Part shown: one piece after another, positions 1 through 13,412 of the stretch | Numbering within the stretch: position 1 is the first letter of the stretch | Layout of the letters: each line of letters begins with the position of its first letter | NCBI GenBank assembly: GCA_022453515.1 | Contig: JAJNNY010000033.1 | Coordinates: 124,001-188,000 of the forward strand | Length of the DNA: 64,000 bases | Direction: 5' to 3' | From: Astrocystis sublimbata | Taxonomy: Eukaryota; Ascomycota; Sordariomycetes; Xylariales; Xylariaceae | Program-made: the position numbers and the translations under genes | Notes under the pieces: model-generated | Told to the model about the DNA's origin: nothing | The model's input: only the letters and a program-made list of their open reading frames with translations | Database searches by the model: none

Positions 1-1517
1 ATATGGTGATTTCTTTTTTAGAAAATTGGATCTGGAGTGGTCGCTTGAGATGGACTGAAGCCTCGCAATCGCAACTCTAGTTCCTATAAGTCTAACAGAA
101 TCGTGCACGCATAGATGGAAATGGAAATGGAAATGAAAATAAAAATGGAAATGGAAATGTTCGATGGCCCGGAAACTTGAGTGAGCTGATTGGAGTGGAT
201 GGATATCGTAGGTCGCTCGCGGAGTGACTAATACGTCCCGTCGCACTGGATGATTCACAATGGTTCAGGTTCCCGGCGCGCTGCACTTCCGCGTATGGTT
301 GGTCCTTGCCAAATGCGACATAATAGTCGGACAACTGCTCACTCTGGCCAAGCTTTTGCTGGATCCAGGTTTATTTAAGTTCAGTAGGTGCCTTAGACAT
401 ACATGCTTTGGGAATCACTGCTAGATCTGGAAACATCTTTGGCGGGGCATTAGGTAGGCGAGTAGGTAAAAGGGAGGGCATCTTTTTGCATCAGTCTCTT
501 CCAGCTACCTACCCCGCCACCCCACCACCCCGCCGCCCGCAGCGGATGTGGATTACATCAGCACAATCGATAAGCTGATGATATGAATATGCTCGCCATG
601 TACTCCCGTACTGTAACGAAGACACTGCGGGTGTGTGGGTAGGTGGTAGGTTCCCCTGCAGGTGCAGGTGTACGGTGGCCCATTGCTACATCTCTAAATC
701 AGTGCCATATCCCCCATTATTTTAGTACGTCTACCCCAGGGTGTAGGAATATATGAGTTGGGGTGTCTGTGTAGGTGCCTACCTACCCCACGCTACGGCT
801 GACTGATTACTTGCGTAGGTAATTCCTAGCCCGCGTAGCACGCTTAGACCCACTCTTTTAGACTACGCCATATCATGCGCCACAGCATAAGCCCCACAAT
901 CTACGCCATAGCTCAGGTACGCCACAGCCTACGCCACAGCCTACGCCGCAGCCCATGCCAAGCCCATGCCAAGCCTACCACGCTAGGCAGTCACCTATAC
1001 AAACCACATGCGACGTATATATGTACCTATGTACCTACGCATACAGTACACATGCAAATAGAAAGCGCGCATGCGAAATAGATAGCGCGCATGCGAAATA
1101 AGAGCTGCGTAGGCATACGTTAATCGCGTAGATGTGAGAGGGTGTGTGCGAATCAAGAAATTACGGGGCATATGGCACAGATTTAGAGTTTAAGCAATGG
1201 GCCACCGTACAGGTGGGCATTGATCCCTCCCCTCCTCCGCCCAACCCTAACGATATTCGCTAAAACTTCGGTCGCTCGCTGCCCCTGTGTGTCCGATTTC
1301 GTACCCAAGCTAACCATCGAAAAATAATCGACGTGCCCCGCCCCGCCAACTGCGACTGCGACTGCGACTGAGCGAGAGCGTGAGCGAGAGCGTGAGAGCG
1401 AAGCGCCATTGTGAGGTTCCGAATCATCCACCCACCCCTCCTCTCCGTCATCTCCGTCATCGCCACCACCAGCCTTGATCAGCCTTGATCCGCCCTACCT
1501 CACATCACCCCGTCACC
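1..1517. other. Intergenic, no gene seen
   Basis: I see no convincing coding region here. The stretch contains a GGAAAT-type hexanucleotide run at about 114-160, several copies of the CCTACC/TAGGT motif, repeated TACGCCACAGCC-like words at about 915-945, and a GCGACT/GAGCGT run at about 1350-1400. The last run lies just upstream of the eIF3 gene and probably belongs to its promoter or 5' leader. Confidence 0.6.
114..160. repeat. GGAAAT-type microsatellite
   Basis: Near-tandem ATGGAA hexamers, interrupted in the middle by AAAATAAAA. The only open frame across it is low complexity (Phe/Pro) and is not a gene. Confidence 0.8.
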
Positions 1518-3179
1518 ATGAGCGGCCTCCGGAACGGTGCGGCGCCTGTGCGCGCCGTCGAGGACGACAGCGACGTCGAGGAGGAAGCCCTTGTCGCCGA
1601 CTACAAGGAGCAGGTCCAGTACGAGGATGGCATGGAGGACCTCGAGCGCGTCAGCTCCCTGACCATGGCCCAGCAGGCCGACGATATCCAGTCCAGGCTC
1701 GCCGCCGCCGCCCAGCCCCTCGACTTCTCCGCTCCGCTCGAGGTCAAGTTCCAGAGCTACGATGCTTACTGCAACCTCTTCCATTTCATCCTCAACTCGG
1801 AAGGCCCCGTCGACCTCGAACCCCCATCGGTGAGTCTTTTCCGTCCCTGCCTCTCCAGCTTTCCTGGTCCACCCGAGGCGTTATATACAGCCAATGTGCA
1901 TGCTGACCTTTGCTACACTGTAGCACTACTGGGCATGGGATGTGATCGACGAGTTCATCTACCAGTTCAACTCATTTTCCTCTTACCGCCTCCGCATTGC
2001 GCGTCAAGCACGAGACAACGAGGAGGAGAGACAGATCTTACGGGAGAACCCCAACACCTGGGGCTCCTACAGCGTACTCAATGTCCTGTACTCTCTGATC
2101 CAGCGGTCACAAATCTCCGAGCAGCTGGCTGCCATGAAGCGGAACGAGGACCCTGCGGCGGTTGCTGGTGAATATGGCAACAAGACTCTGTACCGGATGC
2201 TGGGATACTTCTCCATCATCGGTCTCCTACGAGTCCACTGTCTGCTTGGCGACTTCAGTCTTGCCCTCAAGACGCTTGACGACATCGAGCTTAACAAGAA
2301 GGCTATGTTCGCCCGCGTCATGGCCGCCCACTTTACCACGTACTACTACGTGGGCTTTTCCTACATGATGATGCACCGGTACGCCGATGCCATTCGCATG
2401 TTCAGCCACATTCTCGTCTACGTATCGCGGACCAAGAATTTCCAAAAGAATGCTCAGTACGACTCCATTACCAAGAAGAACGACCAGATGTACGCCCTCA
2501 TCGCTGTCTGTGTCGCTTTCCACCCCACCCGGCTGGATGACACCATCCACACCGCTCTCCGGGAGAAGTACGGCGACCAGCTGCTCAAGCTGCAGCGTGG
2601 TGGCCCCGAGTCTCTCCCCATCTTCGAGGAACTGTTCAGGGCTGCCTGCCCCAAGTTCATATCGCCTGTGCCCCCAGATTTCGACAACCCGGAGGCTAAC
2701 ATTGACCCGATCGACCATCATCTCTCCATCTTCATGGACGAGGTCAAGACCAACATGTGGAGCCCTACAGTCAAGTCGTACCTGCGCCTTTATACAACCA
2801 TGGATCTCAAGAAACTCGCTGGTTTCCTAGATGTACAACCGGAAGAGCTCCGGGCTTTGCTCCTGGTCAACAAACAAAGAACCAAGCAACTCCGCTGGGC
2901 CGACCAGGGCCTTCTGGACGGCGAATGGGTCAACGTTAGCGATTTGGACTACGCCCTGCAAGGAGTAAGTAGAATGTTATTCCCAAAGCTAGTCTTGTCA
3001 AGTCCACCAAACTTTCTTTTCTTTTTCCCTTTTCTTTTTTTCTCTTGCGTGGGCCCTAGCTTTCTCACGTGACCTTGCTAACTGATCGTCTCCAGGATCT
3101 TATTCACATTTCAGAAGCCAAGGTAGGACGCAAATTGGTCGATTGGTACCTGCGCAACCTGTCACGGACATACAACTGA
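1518..3179 (+). CDS. EIF3L: Eukaryotic translation initiation factor 3 subunit L
   Basis: Subunit L of eIF3, the cytoplasmic complex that binds the 40S subunit and organises initiation-factor and mRNA recruitment. Three exons close in phase: 1518-1829, 1924-2964 and 3096-3179, giving 478 aa. Both introns have GT(A/G)AGT donors, and the second has a GCTAAC branch site. The start follows a CACC context and opens with an acidic segment (residues about 14-40), usual for this family. Exon 2 begins HYWAWDVIDEF and carries the helical body typical of eIF3L/Paf67 proteins, including YSLIQRSQISEQ and a C-terminal PCI-like region (about residues 300-440). Length matches other fungal eIF3L proteins. This is family knowledge plus reading of the frame; no search was run. 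No neighbouring translation gene was seen. Confidence 0.95.
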
Positions 3180-6100
3180 GACATTATGGGAAATTTTCAC
3201 TATCTCGGCACGTACTGGTATGGTGGGAAAGGAAAGTACGAGGGGGTCATTGTACGTCGGGGAATGATTTAACGCAACGGGTTCCTCATCGATTTCGCAT
3301 TGCACAGGCGTCATGGGGTTACGTTACAGATCGCTCTCACCCCAACAAGCCCAGGCTATGTTGAAGGATGAACAGCCGGCTATGGGAAAATGGCTGCGAG
3401 GGAATGCGATTCTAAAATGGTGGCTTTTTTTGAGATGGAGGGCTACCCTAGATGTAGGCTCGCTTCACTTTACAGGGTTGCCACCAATAGATAATGAAAA
3501 AACGATGTTTAATGCATGAAAAACCTCCAATGATTGACAGAGTGACAGTGAGATATGCTGTCGTATTTGTCGATTAACCGAGTAGTATACTACTACTGCT
3601 GCATCTTGTTTGAGCATGGGGTAGCGAATACATGCCAATTGCCGGGAGCTTTCCACGCGTACATGTTTCCTTGGGAAGTAGTAGGTGAATTGATACACTC
3701 TAAGGTTGACTATGATTAGAGACATCCATGTCTCTTGAGTGGTTGTAGAATGTATACGGTCCAAAGTATTACCCCATACATCCTAGATATGTACATATAG
3801 GCAGTTAGCGAAGCCGCACAGGCCGATGCGGGAAATGGCTTATTTGAGAAATCGCCCCTTGCTTATCACGACAGGCAGTATAGCAGGCGGTCAACGGTTT
3901 ATGGCAGGTAGGTATGTGAATAACCTTGAAGTATTTGAAAAAAGGAAGGAGAGATAAGAAGCACAATCGCAACTTGTAGGTACCCAGTACCCATCCCCCC
4001 CTTATCGCAGCCTATTGTGTCGGATCAGCAACATCGCTCTCCAGAACGAAGGACAGCGTGTCAATTGGAGACTCCAAACTCGTATGCCGGTAACGAACAT
4101 ACACATCAGATGTGCGGTAACTTGCAGATAGGCGACTCGGCAGTTTGGTCGCATACTGTATTGTATGTATGCTTAGGTAGGTGGCTAAACGTATGAGCCA
4201 ACGACATCGATGCAAAGTCACATGTTTCGGTTTGAGGGCGACCGAGTGGAAGGGAAGCGGAGAGACACAGGCACAGGTACATGATGTTTGTGCTACGGTA
4301 CCCATGGGCAATCTGCCGCCGCCCAGGGGCAAGGTCTAGGTTAGGTAGGTAGGTGATGCTCACCTATTGTGTGATATGGCGTTGCTGAGAAGTCCGGAAG
4401 AGCTACAAGCCACCGCCGCCCGTCGTTTTGGGTTGTCTGACGAGTGAGGCTACATGCAGTCAGGCAGAGGCGAGGGCACGCCAAGATGAATCCAGGCTTC
4501 TGCTCGTGTGATACGGCATCTCAACGGCCAACTACGGAGGTGTGGCGGAGATGGTGTTGGGACCGTGGGTGCAGCCAAACTCCCGATAGGAAGGACATGG
4601 GTACACGGGATAACGGGATGACGGCCACATGGGTCCTCTCTCTGCGTCTCTCTCTGCGTCTCTCTCTGCCTTATCAACTCGGGTGCTCGGGTCTTGCAGG
4701 CGCTCTCAGCGCGTGCCGCGTTTGGACAATATGTTTGGTGCAAAAGTCGAAATGACTGATGACTTGAATCTTCCCATAGGCCCATAGGGGCTGGTGTCAC
4801 CCCTTGCATTTCGTCCTTGTCATTTCATCTTTACTTGAAGGCGGTCAAGGCCAACGTCATCTCTATTGTAAGTAGAGGATTGATTTCCAGCTAGGCCTCT
4901 GTACTAACCTTAGATGGTGGCGAGAGGTGAGAATGGTTGCCTGCCGGTTTACACGTATACTTACCGACCCGGCCTGCCCATGACTTGCCTATCAAGGCCA
5001 GAGAACAGGTTAGAGTGCGACCCCCCTGGTAGTCGAAGTGCCGATTGGGACGCGATCTAGGCTTGTATGTAGTTTCTTACCCATCCAGCTATACAGGAAC
5101 GAACCCAAACCTACGATCTCGGGATCAGGACGGGATCACTCGAGTCTCGAACTGACATATGCACAGGTACGAGTACTGGGCGTGATGCACTAAACTGGAA
5201 ACGAATCGAATGGGACGGTGGGGGGGGAAAGGCAATGAAACGGCTCTACGGCAACAGCCGTAATCCTCTACTGGTAATTGTACTCGTCGTTAGGGTCGTG
5301 CGGCTTCGAAGTCATGCGATGGCATGTACAACAACGAGATTGGCACGGGTTGCCGTCGCGCCGATACCCGGATATTGGCCAGCCTCTCAGACATCGATCC
5401 CGAATCCTGTCTCGATGACACGCGAGCGTTCCGTAAGCGAGCAAGTTAAACAGCTTTGCGCGTATAGGGATGGCTCAGTTGCCCCAATCCAAGCCGGCGC
5501 CGACGCAACACTACCGCGCAGTACTCCATACCTATAATCAAACATCACACAGCACACATCATACATCATCATATACACGTAGGTATCGTATATGCCCCCC
5601 CGGAAATTTCGCCTACTGCGTACATAGGCACTCGAGGTCTGGCTACCTCTACCTCGTACGGCTGAGACCATGATATCCACACCGTCTTCTTGGCCAAAGG
5701 TGACTGGAGCGCACGCCAAGGGGTGCCAAGGTATGGTACTATCGCTGGAGTGATCTTCCCCGGGTCTTGGGACCTCTTGGGAAGACGAAAAGGAAGCAAA
5801 AGGATCCTGAATGATGTCGACGGACTCCGAGATGGCAGCTGTTAGACGGCGCGATCGGCATCTAGGCAACGTTCTACGTCCTAGAGCACACATCGCCAAG
5901 CCATTATCGATTTTGTTGGTATGGGGATTCCAGCTGGGAGGGCCAAGGGGATCCTAGTCAGTGGGAAACGTGCACAAGCAGAGAGGATCGAGGGTCTCGT
6001 GCTCTTACTCATAGATCTGTCCCGGCAAGGTTGGGGTGGTTTGGCCCGACTCGTATGTTCTTGGGTTTCCTCGTTGACGTGGGTTGCACAGATGGTCAGC

Positions 6101-9100
6101 GCAGACAGCCAGGGAATTGGAGGTCCTTCATACGATGCTGCCTCAGTGCAACCCCCTGAACAGGCCATCGATTAGTAGAAGGTGACATGTATTTGGTGGT
6201 GATATGTGTATGAGGGGATCGGATATTGGCATGCTAAGCAATATGTGCTGCTTGCGGCTCTCTCCTGCTGTGTGGTGTACGGTAATTATGCTGCAGTACG
6301 TAGGGATGTTTGTTGGAGTTCTTCTTCCTCCGCTATACTACCTAACCTACATAGGTACCTATACATCCATACCTACAAGTGCTGCCTTAGGTACTGCCTA
6401 CCTGCTGCAGTACCGGAGCGGGGATGACAGATCTAGACATGCATGACCTCCAAATACACGCGACTATAGGTAACAGGCATGTCAGGAGCTAGGTAACAAC
6501 GACGAAAATTTGCGAGTCAACATGGCCAAGAACAACACACTCAACGGGGGTCCGATATTGTCTGGGTGGGTAGTAGGTAATCGTTCGATTTTCAAACCTT
6601 GCATAGTGAAGAGGCAGCCAGCAGTGTAAACGGTCTGTAACGCAACCCGCAGAGTACTCACACATAGTGCAACCAACTGATTGATAAGCTGATATGGTGT
6701 ATGGTTGCGATGGGCGGTTGGCAGAGTCCGGACATTTGTTGAGTCATACGGAGTACATCTACTTACTGTATGCACCACTGTCGGTACGATTGATGTAGAT
6801 AAATAACATCAAGCGGAGCGATCGATATCTCAGCCCCCCTCAATGTTGGCCAGACTTACACATGTTAAAACATGGTAAAATGCCCAGGGAATTGGAGCTA
6901 GTGGTAATGTTGCTCCGAGATGGGATGGATCAGAATGGGTGATTTGGGCACTTGCCCACATTAGGTAGGTCAGGAAGGTACTGTAGGGTCTTTCGCAAGT
7001 ATCCTATCTGCCAAGGGTACCAACCAAGATGGATTCCGGGATCGCGGTTGTTGGCGTTTCTCACGGCAAATGGCGAGCATGGCTCGTTATGTCTACCTAC
7101 CCAGTAGGTAGTGTTAGCGGGCAGGGCTACCTCTCGAGAACCAGTCGCTACCAGATATACCAGATGCCATACATACATCGACTTCGGAGCAACACCCAAC
7201 TTCCAAGCCTTTAGCCGACGTTGCTGTGTGTGGGCAATAAAACCACCCCCAAAAACCACCGGCGATCGACGACAAAAATGCTGTGCGGACACCAACCTAA
7301 CGAGATGGTTCAGCATGAAGTTCGTAACCATCCTGCTCGCCTGCCAACCAACATGCGCCCAACCGCCCCTAGCTTTCTTGGCCTTCTCATTCCTCCCAAC
7401 TAAAATATGACAGATCAAGGATTGGATCAAGATGATGGACGTCCTAGTCGGGGAGATAGCGGTAGTGCACACAGGTACAGACAGCTGCGCAAGCCGCTTC
7501 TTGGGCGAATGGAGCACGGAGCAACAGCAACGTTCAATATACTACTACCTATCTGCCCTACCCTCGTGCCTTTGCCCAGCCCAGGCTTTTTATCATGCAG
7601 CAAGTAATTTTGTGTGAAAAAATGCAATATAGTAATACATAGACATATAAATATAAATATATATATATATGTATATGTTTATATTTCTAGGTACATTCAC
7701 CCCGTCTTTTCCAACAGTTCCTTTGCTATGGGCCCAGCCCAAAGCAACCTAAGAATAGGGCTCCCGAGATTTTTGCGGCATTGTCCACCCGGCTCTTGTT
7801 AGTGCCACCCACGGTCTCGACGCTACGCCAGGAACCTTGGGCACCTACCTAGGTATACGTGTAGTCACTTTCCAAAAAGGAACGAGTCGCTAGTGGCGAG
7901 AGGTAAACCACGTTGAGCCTGCTAATGAGCCTGCCGGGCTAATGACTTGACCAGCACTTGCTCTTGACTCAACCTACCTCACCTGGCACGCCTGGGTAGA
8001 CCTGGGAACCCGCGTCACACAACTGCAGTCTGCCACAACCTGGCCGAAGACTTCCTATACTAGGAAACCGAGCTGATTTATTCTATCTGCGCTCAACTGC
8101 CTGCCACCCCTTTTTCTTGCAAACCCGAGTCCCATCCGGGGCATTCACCTGCAACCCTCTTACCAGACGGCCGAGGGATCTACGGCACTGGGACATCCGG
8201 AACGTACAACAAGGCCAATAAAGGCCGAAGAGCGTGTAACAAACAGGTCACTACCTAGTACCTACACCTGAACCTACCTGTCCCGCCCGCCTGTTCCCTT
8301 TGCACATGAACTTGTTGTACGAGTAACAAAAACTGTGTATATTGGGGCAGTGGAACTGTGTAGAGACGGGAATCCACTTCTCGCCCTACCTCACTACTTA
8401 CTTAGTATAGCAATAACGTACCTATATGGACATGACCAACTGCCCATCTATTTGGTAGTTAATGTTCGATGCTTGTTGCAATCGCAATCTGATTCGCATA
8501 AAACCTGCCCTACCGCCGGCTGAGGTCGTTTGCGCATAGCACCATACCACTATACCTTAACACCGTATAGGTACTTTCCCAAGGTACCTACCGCCCACCC
8601 AGCCTGTCCACCGACCAACCCACCTAGCACTTGTTCTTCTATTTACTACTACCTACCTACTCACCCACAAACCTATACCTCTACATATCTACCTACCTAC
8701 CTCTCTTTACCCAACCTGGCCCTACTTGATGGACCAGTGATTCTGTCCTCTTGCCCCCTCAGATTCGCCTACACTAGAGCATTGTTTAGCAAGGACCCCC
8801 AGGTGACCCGCCAGGCTCCGCCTAACACGAAGCTCCTTTCCTTCTGAGGACATCTCTCTTTCTCGGTGCTGTTCGGTGCTGCTCTCGGACTGCACAACAC
8901 CCTCGACGCCTGCCTTGCATGTGATCGTCGTGCGGCGCTCTATCCACGTCGACTTTCAACTGAACAGCTTACCGCACCATCCCTTCCTCCGTCGATCCTC
9001 CGTCGAGCCCTGCAACGACGAGGCCTCGTCCTCCTCACCTTCCATCCTCGTCCTACTCATATCTCAATGCTGTTCGATACGGATTCGCCTCCTCCGCCCT

Positions 9101-9189
9101 CGACTTGAGGCAACGTGAGTTAGGTACAGACATACTTTCCAGCATTCGCTATCGCACCCGACCATTCGAGATCCTCAGCTCCTGTCACC
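3180..9189. other. Long intergenic region, no supported gene
   Basis: About 6 kb without a coding region I can defend. Open frames up to 195 aa exist on both strands (minus 6930-7517 and 5387-5899), but they have no recognisable domain, no consistent codon pattern and no splice-linked extensions. The region holds a CTCTCTCTGCGT triplet repeat (4636-4670), an AT run near 7650-7680, and many CCTACC/TAGGTA motifs (for example 4340-4355, 7845-7860, 8640-8705). The last 600 bases are pyrimidine-rich and probably include promoter and leader of the stress-protein gene. Confidence 0.5.
4636..4670. repeat. CTCTCTCTGCGT tandem repeat
   Basis: Three near-perfect direct copies of a 12-base unit, CT-rich on the plus strand. 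No function is evident. Confidence 0.8.
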
Positions 9190-11487
9190 ATGTCGAAAGA
9201 CTCGCCAGAGCAAGTCGCAAGCCCTGAGAGCGATGTCTCGCCAAGATCCCAGCCCACGCCGAAGGGCGACTACTTCAGCCTGACTAAGAAACAGGACCCC
9301 GTTGCCGCCACGGCTGGCGACAAGGCGAAACAGACCACATGTGCGCCCGGCGTGCGAATGACGCAAAGTCTGGGCTCGGGCGCTGGAAACCAGGGAAGGG
9401 AAACGGAGAACACTGGATATGCCAGCGCGACGACGCCCGGCGAGACCGCCTCTAGTTCCGGCAGTAGTGCGCCCAACTCGAGAAAGGGGTCTTTCGGCAA
9501 CGTGACTTTCCTAGTGCCAAGGAACCCATCGCTCCCGCAGGGAATGAAGAAGCCTCATGGTGGAAGCCGCATCCGACATGCATCACCACCTCATCGAAAG
9601 TGAGTCAAATGTTTCTGTTTCTGTTTCTGTTTGTTTCTTTGGCGCCCGTCCCATGCTCTACGTGGTTGCATCCATGCCTCAGTGGCCACGAGCGCATCGT
9701 GCAACGCCGTGAGGGTGCGCAGAGCCCAACCCGACCGATGCTGTATGGTTTTTGGTCCTCGGCCGCAGCATCGCATCGCAATCCATGAAGCGGTGACGCG
9801 CCGCGCAGCTGCGTCTGCAGCATTCGACGTAACCTCTGCGACTCGCTTGGAATGAACAGTCCCGTCGCGCGCGTAGAGATCTGCCGCCAGAGGCCTCCAA
9901 GAAACAGTCCCCCTCTCGGACTGCTTCCGCTTGTTCAATGGCACAAAGGGTGCGGATGGGGGTGGGCAAGTTGCTCACAGTCACCGCCAAGACCAAGGCG
10001 CATGACGTCTGATGAGCTGAGCTCGTTCAATGCCATCGGGCACCATTCGCTAGTCCCACGACGATGCCCCGCTTGCGACCTGTTCCCCCACCTCGCTCCG
10101 TTTCCCCAATGAGACCCCCTGAACCCGTCCAATTCGACCCTTTCGACCCTTTCGACCCGTCCGCCTCTCAACCCTGTGACTCGACCTGCTCAGCATTCCA
10201 TCCATCGCCTCGCTGATCTCTTGCGGCACCAAGCGGTGTCATGTCAAAATAAACCAGGCTAGATCCTTCCCCAACAGTCCAACCTCTGCGCCGCACTAGC
10301 CCAAGACACTCTGCGTGCGTCATATTACCTGAGTTTCGAGCCTACACCGCGCTGCTTGTACATAACCTTTGACGCACACCCGATGGCAACTGAAACGCTG
10401 ACCCAATCGCCGCGCTCGCAAAGGTTCGAGTCACATGTGGCCTTCGACAACGTTCCCCTCGGCGACGCAACAGCCTACAACCCGATCTCCTTCACCCTCA
10501 ATTTCAGACATGAGGGGTTCCAGTACCGACGCCGCCATCGCACATTCATGGTCGGAGTTGACGACAACGCGTACTCAGACCATGCCCTGCAGTGGCTCTT
10601 GGACGAGCTAGTGGATGACGGTGATGAGATAGTGTGCGTCAGGGTCATCGAAACTCAAGCTCGCTTGGCCGACAAGACATACCAAGAGGATGCCAAAATC
10701 TTGATGGAGTCAATTCAGTCCAAGAATGCTCAGAATCGTGCCATCAGCTTAATCTTGGAATATGCTGTTGGGAAATTGCATAACACGTTCCAACATCTAG
10801 TAAGTGCTCCCTGGGGACCAATGAGCCATGGCCGATGCCTATGCGCCTGGTGTGCTGACCGTATTCGCCTGGCAGATCAAGATATACCAGCCGTCCATGC
10901 TGATTGTGGGGACGAAAGGGCGCAGTATGGATGGCATGCAGGGCTTATTAGTCAACCGCAGTTCATTCTCCAAGTACTGCCTCCAATATTCCCCGGTTCC
11001 TGTGGTCGTCGTACGACCTACTGAGAAACGCGAAAAGAAAAAGGCCAAGCGTGCCGGTGACCCTTCTAGGCAGAGCTACATCCAGCTTCTAGGTGGCCAA
11101 AAACACGAAGCCGATATGGACAACATGTACGAACTCGAACCCAATCTCACCCCTGACGAAGAGGCGCATCACGTGGCCGTGGCTGTTGGGCTCCCTGCCG
11201 CCTACGATCCTTTAATCAAACCCCTCGACATATCCAAGATAGTCAGAAGATCGAGCCGTCAGCCACTTCAGACCAGCGCGAAAGCTAAAGAACAGAAGCG
11301 TGATCAAAATTCTGATTCGGAGGAAGAGGAAGAGTTCGAGGTGGCTTCAGGTGTCGAATTAATAAAGAAGGAGAAGCTCCAGAAAATGGAGTCGAACGAG
11401 GGTGCAGCATTACGCAAAGAGACGAGTAGAAGCAGTACCGGGGGTCAGGACAGTGACGAGGACCCTCCGGGTGGTGCTAAGACGTGA
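9190..11487 (+). CDS. Universal stress protein (UspA) family protein
   Basis: Fungal protein with a nucleotide-binding alpha/beta UspA domain inside a longer disordered chain; its precise role is not established. Exon 1 (9190-9599) is Ser/Pro-rich and ends in VPRNPSLPQG...SPPHR, a linker found upstream of fungal Usp domains. The domain runs from about 10440 (FMVGVDDNAYSDHALQWLLDEL) through an intron at 10800-10875 (GTAAGT...GGCAG) to IVGTKGRS...SPVPVVVVRP, whose G-x2-G-x(n)-S/T-type phosphate-binding loop is visible. The C-terminal third is charged (SDSEEEEEFE) and stops at 11487. The linker between 9600 and about 10277 is unresolved. An obvious candidate exon at 9860 (DLPPEASKKQSPSR) is in a phase that the GTGAGT donor at 9600 cannot reach. 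A later acceptor at 10277 is in phase with the domain. Other linker frames (10050-10190, FDPFDPFDPS) are possible. Confidence 0.75.
9611..9634. repeat. TTTCTG repeat in an intron
   Basis: About four tandem hexamers directly after the GTGAGT donor of the stress-protein gene, probably intronic. Confidence 0.7.
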
Positions 11488-13412
11488 CACGATTCCTCTC
11501 TGGAAGCACGCTGATCGGAGCACACCTGCCGAATCTTGGTCTCACAACACCTTGAAATATACGTGGCAGTGGATCTAGGCAGCTTGAGGATCAGACGTCG
11601 TACATACTTGCCATGCAGCAGCATCATTGTAGTTTAGCGACTCCCACCATCTCGGACAACTCCTTTATGCGAGGGATTGCAGTCAATGAGCACCAAGTCA
11701 TGGGTGTCCGCCTGACTTGACTGGCAGGTCTACTGAGAACCTGACCTTTTCTTTTTTTCCCGACTTTTTATTACTCGGCAGATATCCCCACTCGCGATGG
11801 AGTTCACAGCTTTCAATGCATAGCGCTTCCACATAGCAATACAAAGCTTCGAGAAATTTGTAGTACTGGTATCGATGAGGTAACAAAAATATAACCTGTT
11901 CGGGCCAGAATATTTGGTTGCATACATTACGCAGTGTAATGCCGAGAAACCCATAAAAGGTCACTCAGGTGCACATGCATGCTTCTCTTCCAGGCTGCGT
12001 CAGTACAGATGTCGTATGCATGCCATTTTTGGACGTAGGTAGGTGAGTGTCTACACACATACACACACCTACCTACCTCTCGGTCAAATGCTCAGGATGC
12101 GGTATTCTCCACACGCAAGTTTTAATCAGTGTGATATAAACCAACCATATCAACAATGTGAGATTGAGAACACAAGAGCAATAAAAATGTCACGGAGCCG
12201 CATGTACTGCATACACAGGTGGTAGGGATAGGTAGGCAGGTTTGGTTGGGAAATGCCATATATGCTACCTTATGGAGATAGGTAGGTAGGTAGTATGTCA
12301 GCAGTATCTATCTAACAGCGCCCAGTGGGAAAATTCTACAGGTACTGCTAGCGAAAAAAGACTGCGTTGTCTCCCTCTCGGCACGGAGTTAAATGATCAG
12401 GACAATACGGAGGAAAGGATTCCAGCTCGTCTTTCAAAACGAAAAACAAAGGAAAAATCAGTCTTGATGATAAGGAATAGTGCCTTGAGAAGAGAAGAGG
12501 AGAGGAGGGAAGGAGAGGCGAGTGGGAACGCAAAGGTTTTGTTTGTTATTTGTTGGGGCGCCTGGGTGGGGATTGCTTACCTAATATGTGGCTTGGTGGG
12601 GTTTCGAAATTTGATGTGTGGCTTTTGTGACTAGATTCGCCAGCTCGCCAGGCTGGACTTGGGCTACCAAGCCACGTGCAAGCACCAACATTCCTCAGCC
12701 TGAGTGAGGCCTGTTATCAGCCATGGGTGCCATTACTGTGTACTACAGTAGATAGTACTCGTAGGCGCGCCTCTAAGCATGATGACTTGGCAACAACAAC
12801 CTTGTAACTGACTGGCTCCCACGAATCTTGTAAGAATAGTATAGGGTTGTACATAAACTACGGTTAATTTCCAGCGGACATTAGGTAGTTTCTCAAAGGA
12901 AAGTGTTCAAGTCATCAATGAGGAAAATACACAATGCACGGTTTACTTAACATGATATTTCACGTTCCTTAACATCCTAGTTTCCTAATACTTGAGAGAA
13001 CAACCATATACCCACATGGCTTCTGTTGATTTGGTTGTGGTGGATCATACTTGAGCTCTGCTGGTCGTATATTTGGACAATGGATATTGCCTTTCATAGG
13101 ATAATCCCCTTTGCGCGGCTAAGAAGGAGCTCTTTCTTATATCCAAAGAAGATTCGGTATCTAGCCACACAAGTTAAATGCATACCTAAGACCGAGCTTT
13201 GTTGATTACCTATCTACGTACCTAGGTAGATATCCTGAACTCTGCCTAGGTAAGCAGAGAGTAAGATCCTCTAAAAACTGTAGGTAGAAACACACTTTTA
13301 CTCATCCGAAAGAGCGTGATGAAACTCTCACAAGCTGTCCCCAATATTGTTGTTCAAGTCATGATCGCCCCAGACTGAGAGCTTCTATATCGTTCCAAAG
13401 TGTCTCGCCGGA
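11488..13412. other. Intergenic, no gene seen
   Basis: This is the 3' flank of the stress-protein gene and the 3' flank of the minus-strand decarboxylase. I find only short open frames. TAGGTAGG/CCTACCTACC motifs occur at about 12035-12075, 12285-12295 and 13205-13225. Confidence 0.5.

Noticed and set aside
5387..5899. 170-aa minus-strand open frame with a Ser-rich start
   Set aside because: No family resemblance, low-complexity tail, and overlapping frames of similar length on the other strand.
6930..7517. 195-aa minus-strand open frame
   Set aside because: No recognisable domain, start is not clearly an ATG in context, TAGGTAGG motifs run through it, and no splice-linked extension; consistent with chance.
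7640..7690. AT-rich run as a replication origin
   Set aside because: A short dinucleotide-like tract alone is not evidence for an origin in filamentous fungi.
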